From: Cheilinus undulatus
Taxonomy: Eukaryota; Chordata; Actinopteri; Labriformes; Labridae
Assembly: GCF_018320785.1 (NCBI RefSeq)
Contig: NC_054867.1
Location: 23,377,855-23,441,854 of the forward strand
Direction: 5' to 3'
DNA length: 64,000 nt
Under the pieces are notes generated by a model, which did not search any database, had not been told where the DNA came from, and saw only the letters and a program-made list of their open reading frames with translations. Position numbers and translations under genes: made by a program. This document shows, in pieces, positions 22,760 through 36,237 of the stretch (position 1 is the first letter of the stretch; the number at the start of each line of letters is the position of its first letter).

Positions 22760-24420
22760 TTACAGAAGGTCACTAATGTAAGCAGTGCAGGCCAGGTCAT
22801 CTTTACAGTATGATGTCCACATTACTGAGCTGAATATCATCACTCATTGCTTTGAATTCATGAGTAGAGCCTGCCACAGCCTCTGGACAACTTTATCCCC
22901 ATCTCCTAGATCAAAATTGCTATGAGTTGTTGTCAGTGCTATCAGTTCCCAGTTGGTAACTTCAAATTCAGGTTAACATTAAGAACAGTTTAGGTGGCCA
23001 TTTGCAACAGGGGGCTGCACTACATTTTAGACCATGTCTGACTGGGATTATGGGCCTGATCTGATTTAATAAAAAATTAAGGATGCAAAATATTGGAGTC
23101 TTACTTATATCCAAATAAAATGCTGATATAAAATAATCTTAGCCAATACCAATACGGATATTGACGTCTAAATGTAGTTCAGAAGCAAAACTTCAGTCCC
23201 CAGAATACACAATTAAAGTTTGAGGATGAACAAATTAACAAATTCCAGTCCTTAAAAGACATTTTAAAGTGTAAGGGATAATGATGAACAAAAGGAAATA
23301 CTTTTGTTAACGTAGGTCTGTTTGTCCTGCCTAAAACTCTAATATGCTTTAACATCTGCGAATACTGATATCATCCAGATATCTTGTATTCCTATAAAAA
23401 ATAACTTCTGAATTTTGAATTAAACCATTTAGACAGCTAATTGTGCACAGCCCTAGCCTGTAGATGTGTTGTGCATTAAGTATTTTACGACACAAAAAAA
23501 CACAGTCCTCTTATTTTAGATGTTAAATTCACAGTAAAAATTTCACGTGTAAAAAAATAAAGGTGTGCTACCCTGTGGCAAGGGTAACATACATGTGAAA
23601 TAACTGTATTTAAAAATCAACAATCTTCTTTCTGATGCTCTCGTTTTCATTTTTAACTCACAAGGGGCATCAGTATTTATTTCAGTCCTATGTATTACCA
23701 GATTAAAACTTCCCACAGGAGCTTTAAAATTTAAATCTATATTTATTTGGTGGTCATCTTTTGAATTCATTGTTCTCATTCATTGACACTATTGTGAAGT
23801 GAAGCGATTATAGTCTTGATTTCATTTCCTGTCTTTGCTCTCACGCTGCTCACTCTTACAGGCTGTGGCTCTGATTGCAGCTCTGTAAATAAGCAAAACA
23901 GAACATGGTTTCTGTGATTATTTTTCGAAAAAGGAGCTGAAAACACAATAGACTTTATTTAAAATGCTCTGTACATCTCACTTCTTATCTAAATCAAATG
24001 AAACTATGTAACCTTCCTGTTAGCCTTCTCTTTTTTTATCTGCATAGTAAACTGGGTGTGGTTCACTCTAAGGTGTAGTTTGACAGGTCATGCTTCTCTA
24101 TATGAATGAGTAACTGCAGAAAACTGACATGATACAGATTACCGTGTGAATGACAGCCATGTTCAGTCTGTGAATGAATCAGGAATGTCTGAATGTCTGC
24201 GCTGTCACACCTATGAATGTTTAACTCATGTTTCAGAACAGGAACAAACTATAGGATCAGATTCCCTCTTGAGCTGATTTTAAAAGTCAGGCTGATTGAA
24301 GGCTGGTGTTTTGGGTCGTGATTATGAGGCAAAGGCTGAAAAATTATGTTGCAACACTCAAGTTTGAGCATGTTTGCAGCAAAATAGATCTTACTGCTAC
24401 AATTGGAGAGCTGTCTGTCT
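22760..24420. other. Intergenic DNA, nothing assigned
   Basis: No recognisable coding region, RNA gene or repeat. Confidence 0.4.
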
Positions 24421-24425
24421 GTATG

Positions 24426-24979
24426 TACAGTGCTTAACAAATGTATTAGACCACCCTAACCCTAACCAAAGTAAGGTTTATGCCACAGCTGCCCTAAATT
24501 AACAGCACTGGTAATTACTAAAACCATTTTTTATGTTTCTGCAATGGTTAATACACCAATATGTAGAAGCTCTTTAACCCAAATGATGTTTTTAATGCTA
24601 AAATAGAATTATTGTTTTTATCCATGAACTTTCAAATTTATTGATTTACAAATAAACCCTGAAAAATAGTAAAACACATTATTATTTCTTGATCAATATG
24701 TCAAATTATTGTTATTTACTTGCATTCCTGAACAGAAAAATGAGTTTTAGTGGTTTAATGTTATGCTTGATTCATTTCAGACTTCTCAGAGAGGCCCAGT
24801 GAGCCGGCTCAAATTTGGGTATACAAAGGTGAATTCAGTTTTAAATTCCTCATTCCTGTTCAAAATGGTAAAACATGGAGAGCTCACCGGAAAAGAGTCC
24901 GCATTAAAGCACTTCATGAAAATATTTATGTTTTCTTGTTTTTATGACAGGTGGTCTGATAAATTTGTTAAGCACTGTA
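24426..24979 (-). mobile_element. Miniature inverted-repeat element, copy 2
   Basis: The same element as 18687-19237 in reverse orientation, with TA-CAGTGCTTAACAAAT ends. It differs by scattered substitutions and by an insertion of CCCTAA-like units at 24453-24467. Confidence 0.85.
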
Positions 24980-24984
24980 TGTCT

Positions 24985-26185
24985 TGACCTGCAAAAAAAT
25001 GTATAGATTTTGTACAAAACTCAGGTTCCCATCCACTGATTCAGCTGACGTGCTGACATACAGTGAGCGTATTGACAGTAACGCATCTTTCAGCTGGTCT
25101 ACCAACCTCCAAAAATCTCCAAAGAAAAAGAAGAAGAAGGAGGAGTGAGCTTATTGCGTCACTTTCTGTCTCCTGTCCTGATGAGCTGAAAGACAGAAAT
25201 ATGGTGCGTTCAGGTAACCTCAGTAAATTACATGACTGTATCCTACATGGTATAAAAATAGGAAAATGTATTTTTTGATGAGAAACTTCAATAAATGCAG
25301 CTGTGAGTATGAGGAAATTGTTTGTATCTTAGGGATATAAAATAGATGTTACAGACTGAATCATGACATTTTAACTCAAACACAACTCAGGTTATACCAC
25401 TTCTATTGTAAGTATTTGTCCTCATTTTGTCTTTACCCCAAACTATAGAAAAGTATCGTTAGTGGTATTGATAAGGACTCGGATCAATAACGAATATTGA
25501 TGACAGTGTCAGTTTCAATAAAAATTAACAATCCCCATTCCTAATGACGACTTATCTAAAAGTACAAATTAGACTAAAACCCAAAATTACATATAAAGTC
25601 AACACAAACACAATCCTTTACAGATGAACACAAATGAGCCTGTAAACAATTTCAAGCAACAATACATTTAAACCTGTACAAGAACAAAACTTGTGCTGGT
25701 AACACCTTTTTTACTGTTTTCCAGTACATACAGGTCTGTGTTTATTGATAGCATGGCTTTAAGATTTGTGAATGCTGCAAGAATGCCAACTATCTGAAGT
25801 ATATAATATGTATGGTTGTGTGCAGCTTTACATGACATAAGACATTTCATTCGTGTAAAATGTGCATATGAGGTCAGGGCGCCTTCTCTCAGAATCTGAG
25901 TTACAATGATAATATTCATTACTTCAACATCTGACTGCAGTACATAGATTACATTACTAATTAGTATGGTAATAGGTTACTTGGTGCACATATGCATATG
26001 ACATGCAGCATTTTACCACAGTACTTTACATGACAGTCAGTATGATCTGTTGGTGCACATGTGCATGTGAGGTGAGGCATTTCACCACAGTAATTTCAGT
26101 TACACTTAATATGTAACTTTGTGCAAATGTGCATGTGAGGCAACTGAGATGTATTCCTGACACTAGACATGTCAGTGTTATGGTG
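24985..26185. other. Intergenic DNA, nothing assigned
   Basis: AT-rich sequence. An AAGAAGAAGAAGGAGG purine run lies near 25125. No gene recognised. Confidence 0.4.
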
Positions 26186-26189
26186 TCCT

Positions 26190-26300
26190 GGGCTCAGAAT
26201 CAGCTTTATTGGCCAGGTATGCTTATGCAACAATGATGTTGACTCTGGTTAGCTTTTCTCTCCATGTACAGGAATGCCACATTACATACAACAGTACATA
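26190..26300. repeat. Fragment of a common fish interspersed repeat
   Basis: CAGAATCAGCTTTATTGGCC followed by AGGTATGCTTATGCAACAA resembles the end of a widespread teleost repeat. Only about 110 bp is recognisable. Confidence 0.4.
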
Positions 26301-26304
26301 CATT

Positions 26305-27590
26305 TGTATAACAATTACGATTTAGATATGTACAAGCTTTGGTTGGTATTATTTCTAGTTGTAATAATGTGCAGATTAAGTGACTGAGGGTTTTACATCC
26401 TTGAAACACTTGGGTTATAACACAAGAGGCATAGTGTGGACACAATCATATCTTTTAGCATCCTTTCACAGCTGCTGATAGAATATACTGTAAAGGTTTT
26501 CATCTTTTGACTGCACATCATCCACATCGCTAAAAATCCAGTTAATTACAGGGTGCAGGAAACAAACGGATAGCAGTCAGTGCCAAAGGAAGAATAAGAA
26601 GTATGCTCTAAAAAGTCTACCCATAGAAATTAGTTTTTTAAAAATAGCATGTTGTATTTAGTTTAGCTTAAAAACAATTGCTCTGTCTCCTCTGCATACT
26701 TTGAAGCTAATTGTTGCACTTAAAATGAAGAATGAGGCTGTTTTATGGCTACAAGTTTTCACACCCAAAGGCCACATTTCACTTACAAAACATGCATTTC
26801 CACATGTCAAGTGTTAAATGAGTTTCTCTTTCTGCCTTTTGGCACTAGATCTTTGCTTTTCTTCGCTGTTTTTATAGCTTTACCTGCAGATAACAAAACC
26901 TGTCAAACAGCTCAGGCTTGTTTGTTTAAATGAAGTTGTTTAGTTAACATACTTGGTGTAACATTTAATTAAACATGCACTACTGGACTATAGTAATCTT
27001 TGTGCAAAGCTTTTTATTCTTTATAAAAAAAAACTTTCCACCACTATTACTTCCAGCGCAACTTATGTCTAAAATACGTGCAGTTCCAAATGTCTACACA
27101 TCACTTACAATGTCCTGATAATACACAGAAGGCTTTGCAAATCCTCTTAGTAAGAATTCCCAGTCACATTCATATCTGATGTGCATTCTCCTTGGGTGGT
27201 GCTCATTCTTGGTTTAATAAGCAGGTTGTAGAAATCTGATAGTCACATATCTTTGCAAACATCATGAGGCAGTATCACTTCCATTTTAAAACAGACATGC
27301 TGTAAAAACTGTAAAGGATTTCTACATGTTGTGTTCAGATTATGCTGACAACTAATCCAAGACCATCAACCAATCAAGTTTTAATGTGTCTTTTATGCCA
27401 GCTATTTTTACACTGATTTAATTAACAAGATTTTTAGTGAGGGATGCAACTCTACCAGAGCCTTTGCTCCTTCATAAAGCATGTATCACTTTGAATACAT
27501 AAAATGCATTCGATTTTTTTAGTTTTATAAATACTCTCTGTCATACATGCATATGCACACACATTTCACCAGATTTAACAATTGAAGCAT
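26305..27590. other. Intergenic DNA, nothing assigned
   Basis: No supported coding region or repeat. Confidence 0.4.
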
Positions 27591-27599
27591 TAGCGGCAG

Positions 27600-27790
27600 A
27601 GGTTGCTATGGAGAATTGACCACCAGTGTTAGCTGATACACTTTAAATGCATCCATACCCCTGCAACAAAGCAGTGGGAGCAAAGTTGCCCAAGGACATG
27701 CCAACATGTGGCTGCAGGAACCGGGGATCAAACCTAAAACCCACCGATTGCAAGACGAATGACCCACAACTGAGCCACAGTCACCCCAGC
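27600..27790 (-). repeat. tRNA-like SINE/repeat fragment
   Basis: On the minus strand it starts GTGGCTCAGTTGTGGGTCAT (A-box-like) with GGTTTGATCCC (B-box-like) about 45 bp later. A GTCCTTGGGCAA...TCCATAGCAACC segment follows, typical of a common teleost repeat. Part of its 3' section recurs near 46230-46290. Confidence 0.5.
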
Positions 27791-28484
27791 AACCATTATG
27801 TCAGTCACTCCTGCAGCAAGGTCAACAATTGAGAGCATACTACCACTGTCAGCCTCTGAACAAGTTCCCATGGTAGGGATGCCTGTCTGATGCAAGTTTG
27901 GCATATCAAGAAGGATGAGATTATTTTTTTCATTTGAAAAACTTATCATAGGACATGATGAGAAACACTCTTTTTGTTTTGTCTACATGGAATACCAAAA
28001 CTGGCACACCCTGGAATTTCCTTTCAGGAGCTTTAATGTACCATAAATCTTCATTTACAGGCTTAGCATCTAGGTGCATCATGGGAATTACAGGTCGTAA
28101 TTACTAAGTTGCATCTCCCACATCTGTGGGTTTGACTCAAGCTATTAAGATTTCAATGATTTTCCATTTCTAATACTAAATTCTAAAGGAAATGCATTTA
28201 TTCTGATAATTTAAAATGGCATTTGCCCCAGGACTATAATGTGTTTTTCATCACTTTTAAATAAAGACTGTCATAGTGCCAACATTTCCTCTTATGTTTG
28301 ACCATGAAAATCAGTCAGTTTGTCCAGCAGGTCACCTGTTCTCCCTTAAAGCAAAAGAAAAACTTCTTAGGTGCAGATGACCTTGCAGTTAGAGAGAATT
28401 TTCTCAAAGGTTCTGCCCTTCTGCAAACACAGACTGGCTGTAGAATTGAAATATATTTCATGCAATGGATGCAGTTTTTATAAA

Positions 28485-29110
28485 AAGTATTTGTTCCCTT
28501 GGATGTTTTACCCTTTTATTGATTTTTTAAATCAATTATGGTCGATATATTTTGGCTTTTTCTTGACAAAATAAAAATGCTTTTTTGCATTTTTATTTTG
28601 TCAGGTGAAGACAGATTTCTACAAAGTAATCTCAATTCGATAAAAATATGTATGCTAAATAAGTGACTGCATAAACATTCACTCCTTTAAAGTGACTGAC
28701 CTAGTTCAACATTGGTCCAGCCAATTGGTGCTATTATAGTCTCACAGTGAGTGACAAAAGAACTCTCTAAACAACTCCATGAAAAGGTTATTGAGAAGTA
28801 TAAGTCTGGGGGTGGAAACAAAAACATTTCCAAGGCACCAGGGCCACCAAGAACTGAATATGCCCGGAGTTCAGTTTAATCAGTCATCAAGAAATGGAAG
28901 GAATATGGCATATGTGTGAATCGGCCTTGATCAGGCTGTCCTTACAAACTGAGTGACCATGCAAGCTGACCCTGGAAGGCTTGTAAAGGTAGAGGGTAAG
29001 ATGACTTGGCTCCGGGGACAGCTAAAGCTGCACAGAAATGATTTAAAGACAACAAGGGTAATGTTCTGGATGGAAACACTTTATTTGCAAAGTGAATATT
29101 TTTTAATAAA
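28485..29110 (+). mobile_element. Internally deleted Tc1-like transposon
   Basis: The left end (CCTTGGATGTTTTACCCTTTT) matches the Tc1 remnant at 8455. A decayed N-terminal transposase region follows (GGTTATTGAGAAGTATAAGT...ATCAAGAAATGG). The sequence then jumps to GCAAGCTGACCCTGGAAGGC, which corresponds to the GRLV..EGK part of the catalytic domain, and to TTTAAAGACAACAAGG. Most of the catalytic core is missing. Confidence 0.7.
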
Positions 29111-29119
29111 TGTACCTAC

Positions 29120-31005
29120 CAGTGCTACTCCTCTGTGATGATTAAATTGAGCTTTTATATTGTTAAAGGTGTTAAGATTTGGTTTTCTACTTCCCAGTGG
29201 AACACCATCACAAAGTAGCTGGTTGGACTAGTATCTGTTGTGCTTTGCTGGTGAGAAGAACCTTTAACAACATTATATAGTGATATATTATATTTATACA
29301 GCATTTAAAGCATTATTTGATGTTAGGAAGCTTCACTTTGTCTAAGTGATAACAAGTACACAAGGACATTACCTCAGCAGTAAGCTACAGAAAGGTTTTG
29401 TTGTATCAGGTAAACTAGATCTGCATTATGCCATAGTTTTGTGAATTCTGATCCCCTCAGATTGGATTACGTGTAATCAAACTTTTCATTGTTCATGTGA
29501 AGAATGAACAAATACAAATAAAATACAAAGCTTTGGACACACAAACACACCCTCCGTGCTTGTTTTGGCGTCCTGATAAAGTCGTGGGTGTGTTCATCAG
29601 GAGGGAGTGCCACTGAATTTCCTTTTTCAGAACACCTGCAGAAAGGTACACACCCTGTCAACACAGCAGCCACAAGTCATGCATGGAATTGTGTTGAGGA
29701 GGCTGAGACGGGGAATGTGCTAAACCTGCTATGAATGCAGAGAATAAAGGGTTAGTTAGTACAACAATGAGATGAGTTATGAGAGACTTCTGGAGAATGT
29801 TTCACTGTAACAAGCTCAGCTACATTGCAGAGTTGCCAGTTTTGGTTTTTACACTGGGATGCAAAGTCAACAGATTGTTGGCATGCTAACACATTTCCAT
29901 TACAACCACACCGTTTGTTGAAAAAGTCACTATGAGATATGACTTTACAATTGTGGACTTTAACACCTGGTTTATAGCTTCAACCCCACCACCCTGTAAT
30001 ACACACACACACATGGCTTCACTATAATGAGAGAAGATGTCAGGCATGGGAACACTGGCCCTAACTGCAGTCTGACTGGATTACTCACTCTCCCTCAGAC
30101 GAGAGAGATCATGTCAGTTGTCTCGCCAAATAACAACCTAGCAACACAATCAAACATTTGCTTGTGTGAGCTGGCATTCAACAACTTCTGCTTTTGGATG
30201 AAGTCATTCAGTGTGGCTGCACACTGTCTCTCTGTTTATGTGTCTGATATACAAACTGATCCTCTGCATAGACCAACATTTTGTCTGAAATAATTATTTT
30301 CAAAGATGATGTCAGTGATTCCAGCAAACAGCTTTCTTAAAACCTCCATATTTCTTCATTTATCATTTACTTCTTTAAGCCATGTTAACAGTGGGGCTTC
30401 TTGGAGAAGAATGTGTTTGTCTGCTCACCTTTTTTGTCCAGACTGATATATCTCATAAAGATGAATTGCTTTGGTCTTTGTACTGATATGACAGGTCTCT
30501 GGAGAATATTCAAATATCTTTGGTAATCACCTGATCTTTGGTCAAGCATTACTATCACAACAACACGCATAATCTTGTCCCCTAAATTGTTGTAAGATAA
30601 GTATGCTACTTTTAGCGTTTAGCTCTGAGCACTTTAATACCTATACTGAGGATATCTTACAAGCAAGGTCCACACCATCAGCAGGATGAATTTGTACAAT
30701 TATTTATGAAAGATATTGATTATGAATTATTCTTTTGACCCAGTGATGAGAAATGGCATGTAATGCTGGTTTGGTTAGGGAAGAGAGAGAGAAATAGGTA
30801 AAAGGGGTGGGAGGGGAGGGAGATTGATGTGTGCAATAGACAAACAAAAGGGGAGGACATGATCATGTCTGAATTTATGGAAATGCAGGAAGCGGCTTGG
30901 TTCAGGTTTGATTCCGCTCCCAAAATTAGCATGAAAGTTGCACGTAATGTAAAGACCTTTGAGTAGTTGCCACAAATGATAATCCCAGAAGAATTCTTGT
31001 TCATT
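29120..31005. other. Intergenic DNA, nothing assigned
   Basis: Contains a short (AC)n run at about 30001-30013. No gene recognised. Confidence 0.4.
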
Positions 31006-31009
31006 TGCT

Positions 31010-31190
31010 ACTTATTATATTTTACAACTGTATTTGGTGGCACTTCTATCTGTCTGTGTTGATTTACACGCCACACCATTGCTCCAATTGTCCTTGATAC
31101 CTCTCAGAAAACTTCTTTGGTGTACCGTTTCAAAACTGCTATGATGAAAAAACATAAATATGTACAGATTTGCCATAAAATCCCCAAATA
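31010..31190 (-). repeat. Family R fragment
   Basis: CAATTGTCCTTGATACCTC and CAGAAAACTTCTTTGGTG are shared with the distal part of the family R copy at 31830-32470. A related fragment lies at 36505-36690. Confidence 0.5.
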
Positions 31191-31282
31191 TTGCACCTTT
31201 GTGGAAATACAAATGGTTTTAAAGTGTCAGGGGTAATTGTAGAGGTAATTTCAAGTTCAATTGTCCACTTCATTGGAGCTGG

Positions 31283-31640
31283 TGCTCTGCATCTTCCATC
31301 CATGCATTTTCTATACCTCTTATCCCACTAGGGGTCGTGGAGGGGCTGGAGCCTATTCATTAAATTGCAGGGCTGACCTATAGAGAAAGACAACCAGGCA
31401 TGCTCTCATTCACACTGACAGCCAATTTAGAATCACTAACTAACCTAATGAGCATGTCTTTGGTGGTGGGAGGGAGCCGGAGTACCTGGAGAGAACCCAT
31501 GTGTGCACTGGGAGAACATGCAAACTCTGCACAGAAAGGCCTTGACCAGGAAGCAAACCAGGGGCCTTCTTGCTCTGAGGCAACAGTGCAAACCCATGTG
31601 CCGCCTTCTAGCCCTACTCTACATCTTGCAAGACATTTTT
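31283..31640. repeat. Common teleost interspersed repeat fragment
   Basis: TATCCCACTAGGGGTCGTGG, GGCTGGAGCCTAT, GGTGGTGGGAGGGAGCCGGA and GAACATGCAAACTCTGCACA occur in the order seen in a very abundant fish repeat. I recognise the sequence type but not its formal class. Confidence 0.6.
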
Positions 31641-31829
31641 CACCTTAAAAGAAATCTTGTGACTTTTCTTGCTCATGAGATCTCAGGGTACAATACTCTT
31701 TACACCTCTAGATAATAGCGTAGGTATATAACTGTTTTAGCTTGGGTTTGTGGTACTAACCGTTTAATGGAAATCAAAAGGGTGAGATGGCATTTTAATG
31801 CATTTAAGGAAGCCATCCACACTTTATTC

Positions 31830-32470
31830 TTACTACTATAATTGGTGGGTGGGCGGTTGGTGGTGTCCGTCTGTATGTCTCCATTTGCACATCAGGCCGT
31901 TGCTGCAATTGTCCTTGATACCTCACAGAAAACTTCTTGGGTGCACTGGTTTGAAATTAACCTTGCAAAGCAGATGGATACGCCCATTTCCATGTTTCTT
32001 ACTGGTAAATCCATCTTACAAAGCTCCCATCTGAGCTGTTTGGGCCTGGTTAGAAAGTGACAGGACCCATCACAGTCGAGGGGAACTACTTTCGGGCGCA
32101 GCAGAGTCATGACATATGCAAGCAGCGAGAAGAGGCCGGCGCAATCATGGCAGATGCTGCTAAAGGGTAAGTTTTATCAGAATGACTATATTGTCTTTGG
32201 TTAAAGAAGAAGGAATAACAGCATTGAGTTGTTTTCTTTTCAAAAACATCAAAAGTCGTGTACTGACATGTCTACAGTTGCCATGGTTCGCATTATGCAG
32301 TTATCTATAGAGTTTAGTTGTTGGCAGGGGCTCACCTTGGTTTACAACATCACGTGTTTTGTTGCTCTGATTGGCCCATAAAGATGTGACAGACAGAACG
32401 TTCTTCCAATCACCCTCCGAGTTTTTTTCAAAGTGCCCCCTCCCAAACGCCATCTATAGAAGGTTATAGA
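31830..32470 (-). repeat. Family R, copy 2 (inverted)
   Basis: The reverse complement matches 22200-22745 over most of its length (CCAATCAGAGCAACAAAAC, GTGACAGGACC in plus-strand form, and CCATTTCCATGTTTCTTACT). It has no insertion at the site used by the SINE in the 60.6-kb copy. Confidence 0.65.
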
Positions 32471-32479
32471 ACATGCACT

Positions 32480-35400
32480 GGCCACTACAGCCATGATTTA
32501 GCCAGATGGATGTGTGAAACACATCCATCTGGCATGTCAGGTTAGTTTAAAACTGGTGCCATGAAAAAAATATATATATGTACAGGTCTTCTATAAAATC
32601 CCGAGCTCATAAGAGTAAATGGCAAAGGTGGAACGTACCTGGACTTTGTTGAAACAAGACCATAGGGAAACCACATTTGGATGAGATGCCACACATGCTT
32701 CAAGATCCCTGATCAGTGTTAGCTCTTCACTTCTCTGTGCAAAAAAATTAAGATAAGATAAGATAATGCAGGAGATGTGTCACACATTGTTGTTAGAATC
32801 ATTCACTGAGAAATCATGGCTGTAGTCGCCAGTGCATGTTCAAACTTGTTTGAATATGGGTCTGTCTCTGCGAAGCCAGCGTCACATTACAGGTGGGCCA
32901 TGTGATTCTTTGTTCAAGCACCACAAAAAAAACTATTTGCACTAATACTGTATAGATCAGTGAAAGGCATGGCTTTAATGTTCCACTTATAGTATTGTTG
33001 ACTTATCACTTCACATACGTACTGGTGTGCAGAGATGCTGAGCCATTATGCAGTTATTTGGGGAATAATACCCCCTTACATGCAAATTGGCCTTATTGCA
33101 TTGAGCATCTAATGATGAGGACGGTAACAGCACGGCATAAAGAGAGTAAAGAGTGCTGTTTTTATGATGCACAAACTTTCCAGAGATCCTATTTTGCCTC
33201 ACTTAAGAGGGTTGAAACAGAGCTCTTTCAAGCTTGCACTTATCGGTTGTGTGTGCTCGTCTAAGTTATTTTTATCTCCATGTCATTCATGAGTTAACTT
33301 ATTCATAAAATGAGCCTGTGCAGAGAGTATACAGTTCTCACATTGGGCAGTGTATGTGCCATAATGTTGGCCAGTCCCTATCACACACAGACGACTTGTC
33401 GAAGCAGGTCTGTTTTTTCTGCAGTGAACACATTCCTTACACACCACCCACCCCATCAGTCAGGAACTCCGCTCTTTAGCTGGCCTTGCTGTGACACAAT
33501 AAAGGAGGCTATAGTGGATTTCAGGCACTCTCCACACCCAACACATCCTCATTCAATAGTGATGAAGTAGAATTTACCACTATATTATCTGTCTTCACAC
33601 TAAAGCCTATAGAGTCAGTTCATTAATCAAGTGGAAAAAGGGTGGGGCTACTCAGTCAACACAGTCATGGGTTAAAGGCCCTTATACGCCGTAAAACCTG
33701 TCTGCTGTCAAGCCTCTCATTCATGAGAGACGTGTAAAGATGACATGGAGATAATCATGCCAAAATAACACTCAGATTCTTTATTTTATAAAATAACATG
33801 TCACATTCTACTGTCAGAGTAGTGTCTAGTCTTGAGTTTGATATTTGTACATGAAAGAAAATAAAGGACAAAGTGAAAATGTCCTGAAAAAGTGAAGTTC
33901 AAAGATATTATAACTCATGAGTGTGTTTACTGTTACCAAACTTCCTTGTCTTCCCACGCTTTGCTCTGACTAGAGTAGCCACCTCCTGTTATTGTTGCTG
34001 CATTGCCTAGCAACTACATCTAGTCATTACACACTTATCATCTTTTAAGCCAACATTACGAGCGGAGTTCATATGAGAACCTGTCAGAAGTTTTGCAATA
34101 TTTAAAGTAGTTTCTGGTAAGTAAATGTAATGTGAATTGTATGATTAAAAAAAAACATTAAAACAAATCAACAGATAATTACAGAATCAAACAGCAGACT
34201 TGTTGGCACAAACCTTCATACAAGCGAGCTTAAACAGATGAAAAGAAAATATCAATGTGCCATCAGTCCACCACTCCCAAACACCTTTAGAATGCTACAC
34301 ATGATAGTAATGGATTATTAACTTGCACCCATAAACCACACTTGGCACCAAACAGGATGCCAGGACGCTACCACAGGTAAACTTATCACTACTGAGGAAG
34401 ATATTTAGTCAAACTTGTTTCACACAAAGTTAAAAGTGATGGGAGGGAGTGGAAATACTGTAAGTGTAGGAGGAGCAGAAGAGGCATTCATGTGCTTTTG
34501 TCAAACAAAGGTAAAATGAAGCTATGTTTAATTATGTCTACAGCAGTGGTTTCTTAAATGGTGGGGAATATCTAGGTGTTCTGTGGGAAACTGCAACCAT
34601 AAATCATAACTACAACTATACAGTGACTAAACATACTGTAACACAGCTAAAGTCTGTCTCACCAACCACCAGCTCTGTCCGTTGTGATCTCTTTTAAGAG
34701 ATTCTGATCATTTGGCTGGTTGTTCGGCTCCCACACAGCTCTTCATCTGGTCACAGCTGGCTTTTTTCTGGATGAAAAAATGGCAAAGGAAAGGAAACTG
34801 GCACTCAATTGGGAGCTAGTTACAGAGGCTAACATAAAAGAACTGTTTCGTAGCACAGACTCATTCATAAGGGGTTTTTTTTTATGTGTTAAAGGGGCTT
34901 AGCTAGCCTCTTAGCTCAGCACATGACTCATCTAGACTCTTGTCTTCTATCATCTAGCTAGTTGACGCTAGGAGAGCTACAGGACTGAGTATTTGTGATC
35001 GTGATCGCCTCCATGCCAGGTAAATCTGTTTAACTGTGGTAAAAGTCACTTTTGTAAATTGTAGTATTCAGTTTACTAGATTTGGTCCTAAGCCTTTCAC
35101 GACCACTACAACTAAAACCTTGGTGATGCCAAATTCTTTGAATTTGACAAATTTGTATTTCTGGACAAAAAAAACGCAACTGATTCAATGTGCAAGGTTT
35201 GAGTGCATGACATCCAAAAATAACTGACCCAGTGTGTGTAGACCTTAATGAGATATTGAAAACTTCCTCATTCTCACTCTCTTTCTATTTTTATGAAATT
35301 ACCTCTCTTTTCATACTTCTTTTTCTCCACCTTAAACTGTGAAATATTTTCTTCACCCTGTTACATTTCTGTAGGCTCTTTTTATGTGTCATACCATAGA

Positions 35401-35630
35401 AGTCACTTTTCCACAGCTGTGGCATTTTTCATGGGCAAACTTGCAGTCTTTGGTCAGGTGGTTTTCTCCACCACAGCTGTAGCATTTTCTCATGTTCAGC
35501 TGGGGCTCTGGTTGTGTGTTGCTGACCTTCTTTACTGACCCCACTGCTTAGTTACATTTCCCAGGTTCTTTCATGCCATATAAATCCACAGCGTCCCTGT
35601 TTACCGCCTTCCTCACTTATGCAAACATGA
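32480..35630. other. Intergenic DNA, nothing assigned
   Basis: No exon, RNA gene or clear repeat family recognised over about 3.1 kb. Confidence 0.35.
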
Positions 35631-35642
35631 GTGCTTTATCAA

Positions 35643-36234
35643 GGCCCCGTCCACAGGGAGACAAATTCAGGAGTATACGCAAAAGTTTTTTGTCGTATCA
35701 GCGTTTCATTCACACGGAAACAGCATTTTGGGAAGGTGTAAAGGCTTCTTTTTGAAACAGGGTCGTAGAGTGAACAAATCTGTAAATGCTTACCGTTTCG
35801 TCTCGGTGTGGACAGCTAACAGTAGCCCACTTACCCCCCATGCCCTGTCGAACCAGAACAATAATGGTGGATTACAGGGTCTTGTTTGTGCTGCAGAAGC
35901 TGTTGAGCTTATCATGGCTTTATCAGTAAAATCTGATTCTCCTTTACCACCACTGAGAACAGCATACACCAGATGTTGTTAAATCCACCGTGGAGAACAA
36001 CCAGAAAGTCAAATAGGAGAAAGTTTGTGGCAGTTTTCCCTAATCTTCTTCTATCTTTTGGTGCATTTCCGTGACAACGTTACAGTGCCACTTACAGGCT
36101 TGGCATATATATTACAGCGTTTTCAGTGGTTCTGTGCTTATGCAGACATTTTCTGAAACGAGCCCATATTTACGTAAAACTTTTTCAAAACGAAACGGAA
36201 GTATATCATTTTTGTCTACATGTGGATAAGGCCC
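35643..36234. mobile_element. Miniature DNA transposon, hAT-like ends
   Basis: The left end GGCCCCGTCCACAGGGAGAC pairs with the right end (complement GGCCTTATCCACATGTAGAC), about 590 bp apart. There is no coding frame. An internal block (TTTTTGAAACAGGG, GAGTGAACAAATCTGTAAAT) recurs near 60480-60530. I could not see a clear 8-bp target duplication, so the superfamily is a guess from the termini. Confidence 0.6.
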
Positions 36235-36237
36235 AAA

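Noticed and set aside
27690-27790. Possible tRNA gene on the minus strand
   Set aside because: A- and B-box-like words are present but the cloverleaf arms do not pair, and the sequence continues as a known type of fish repeat.
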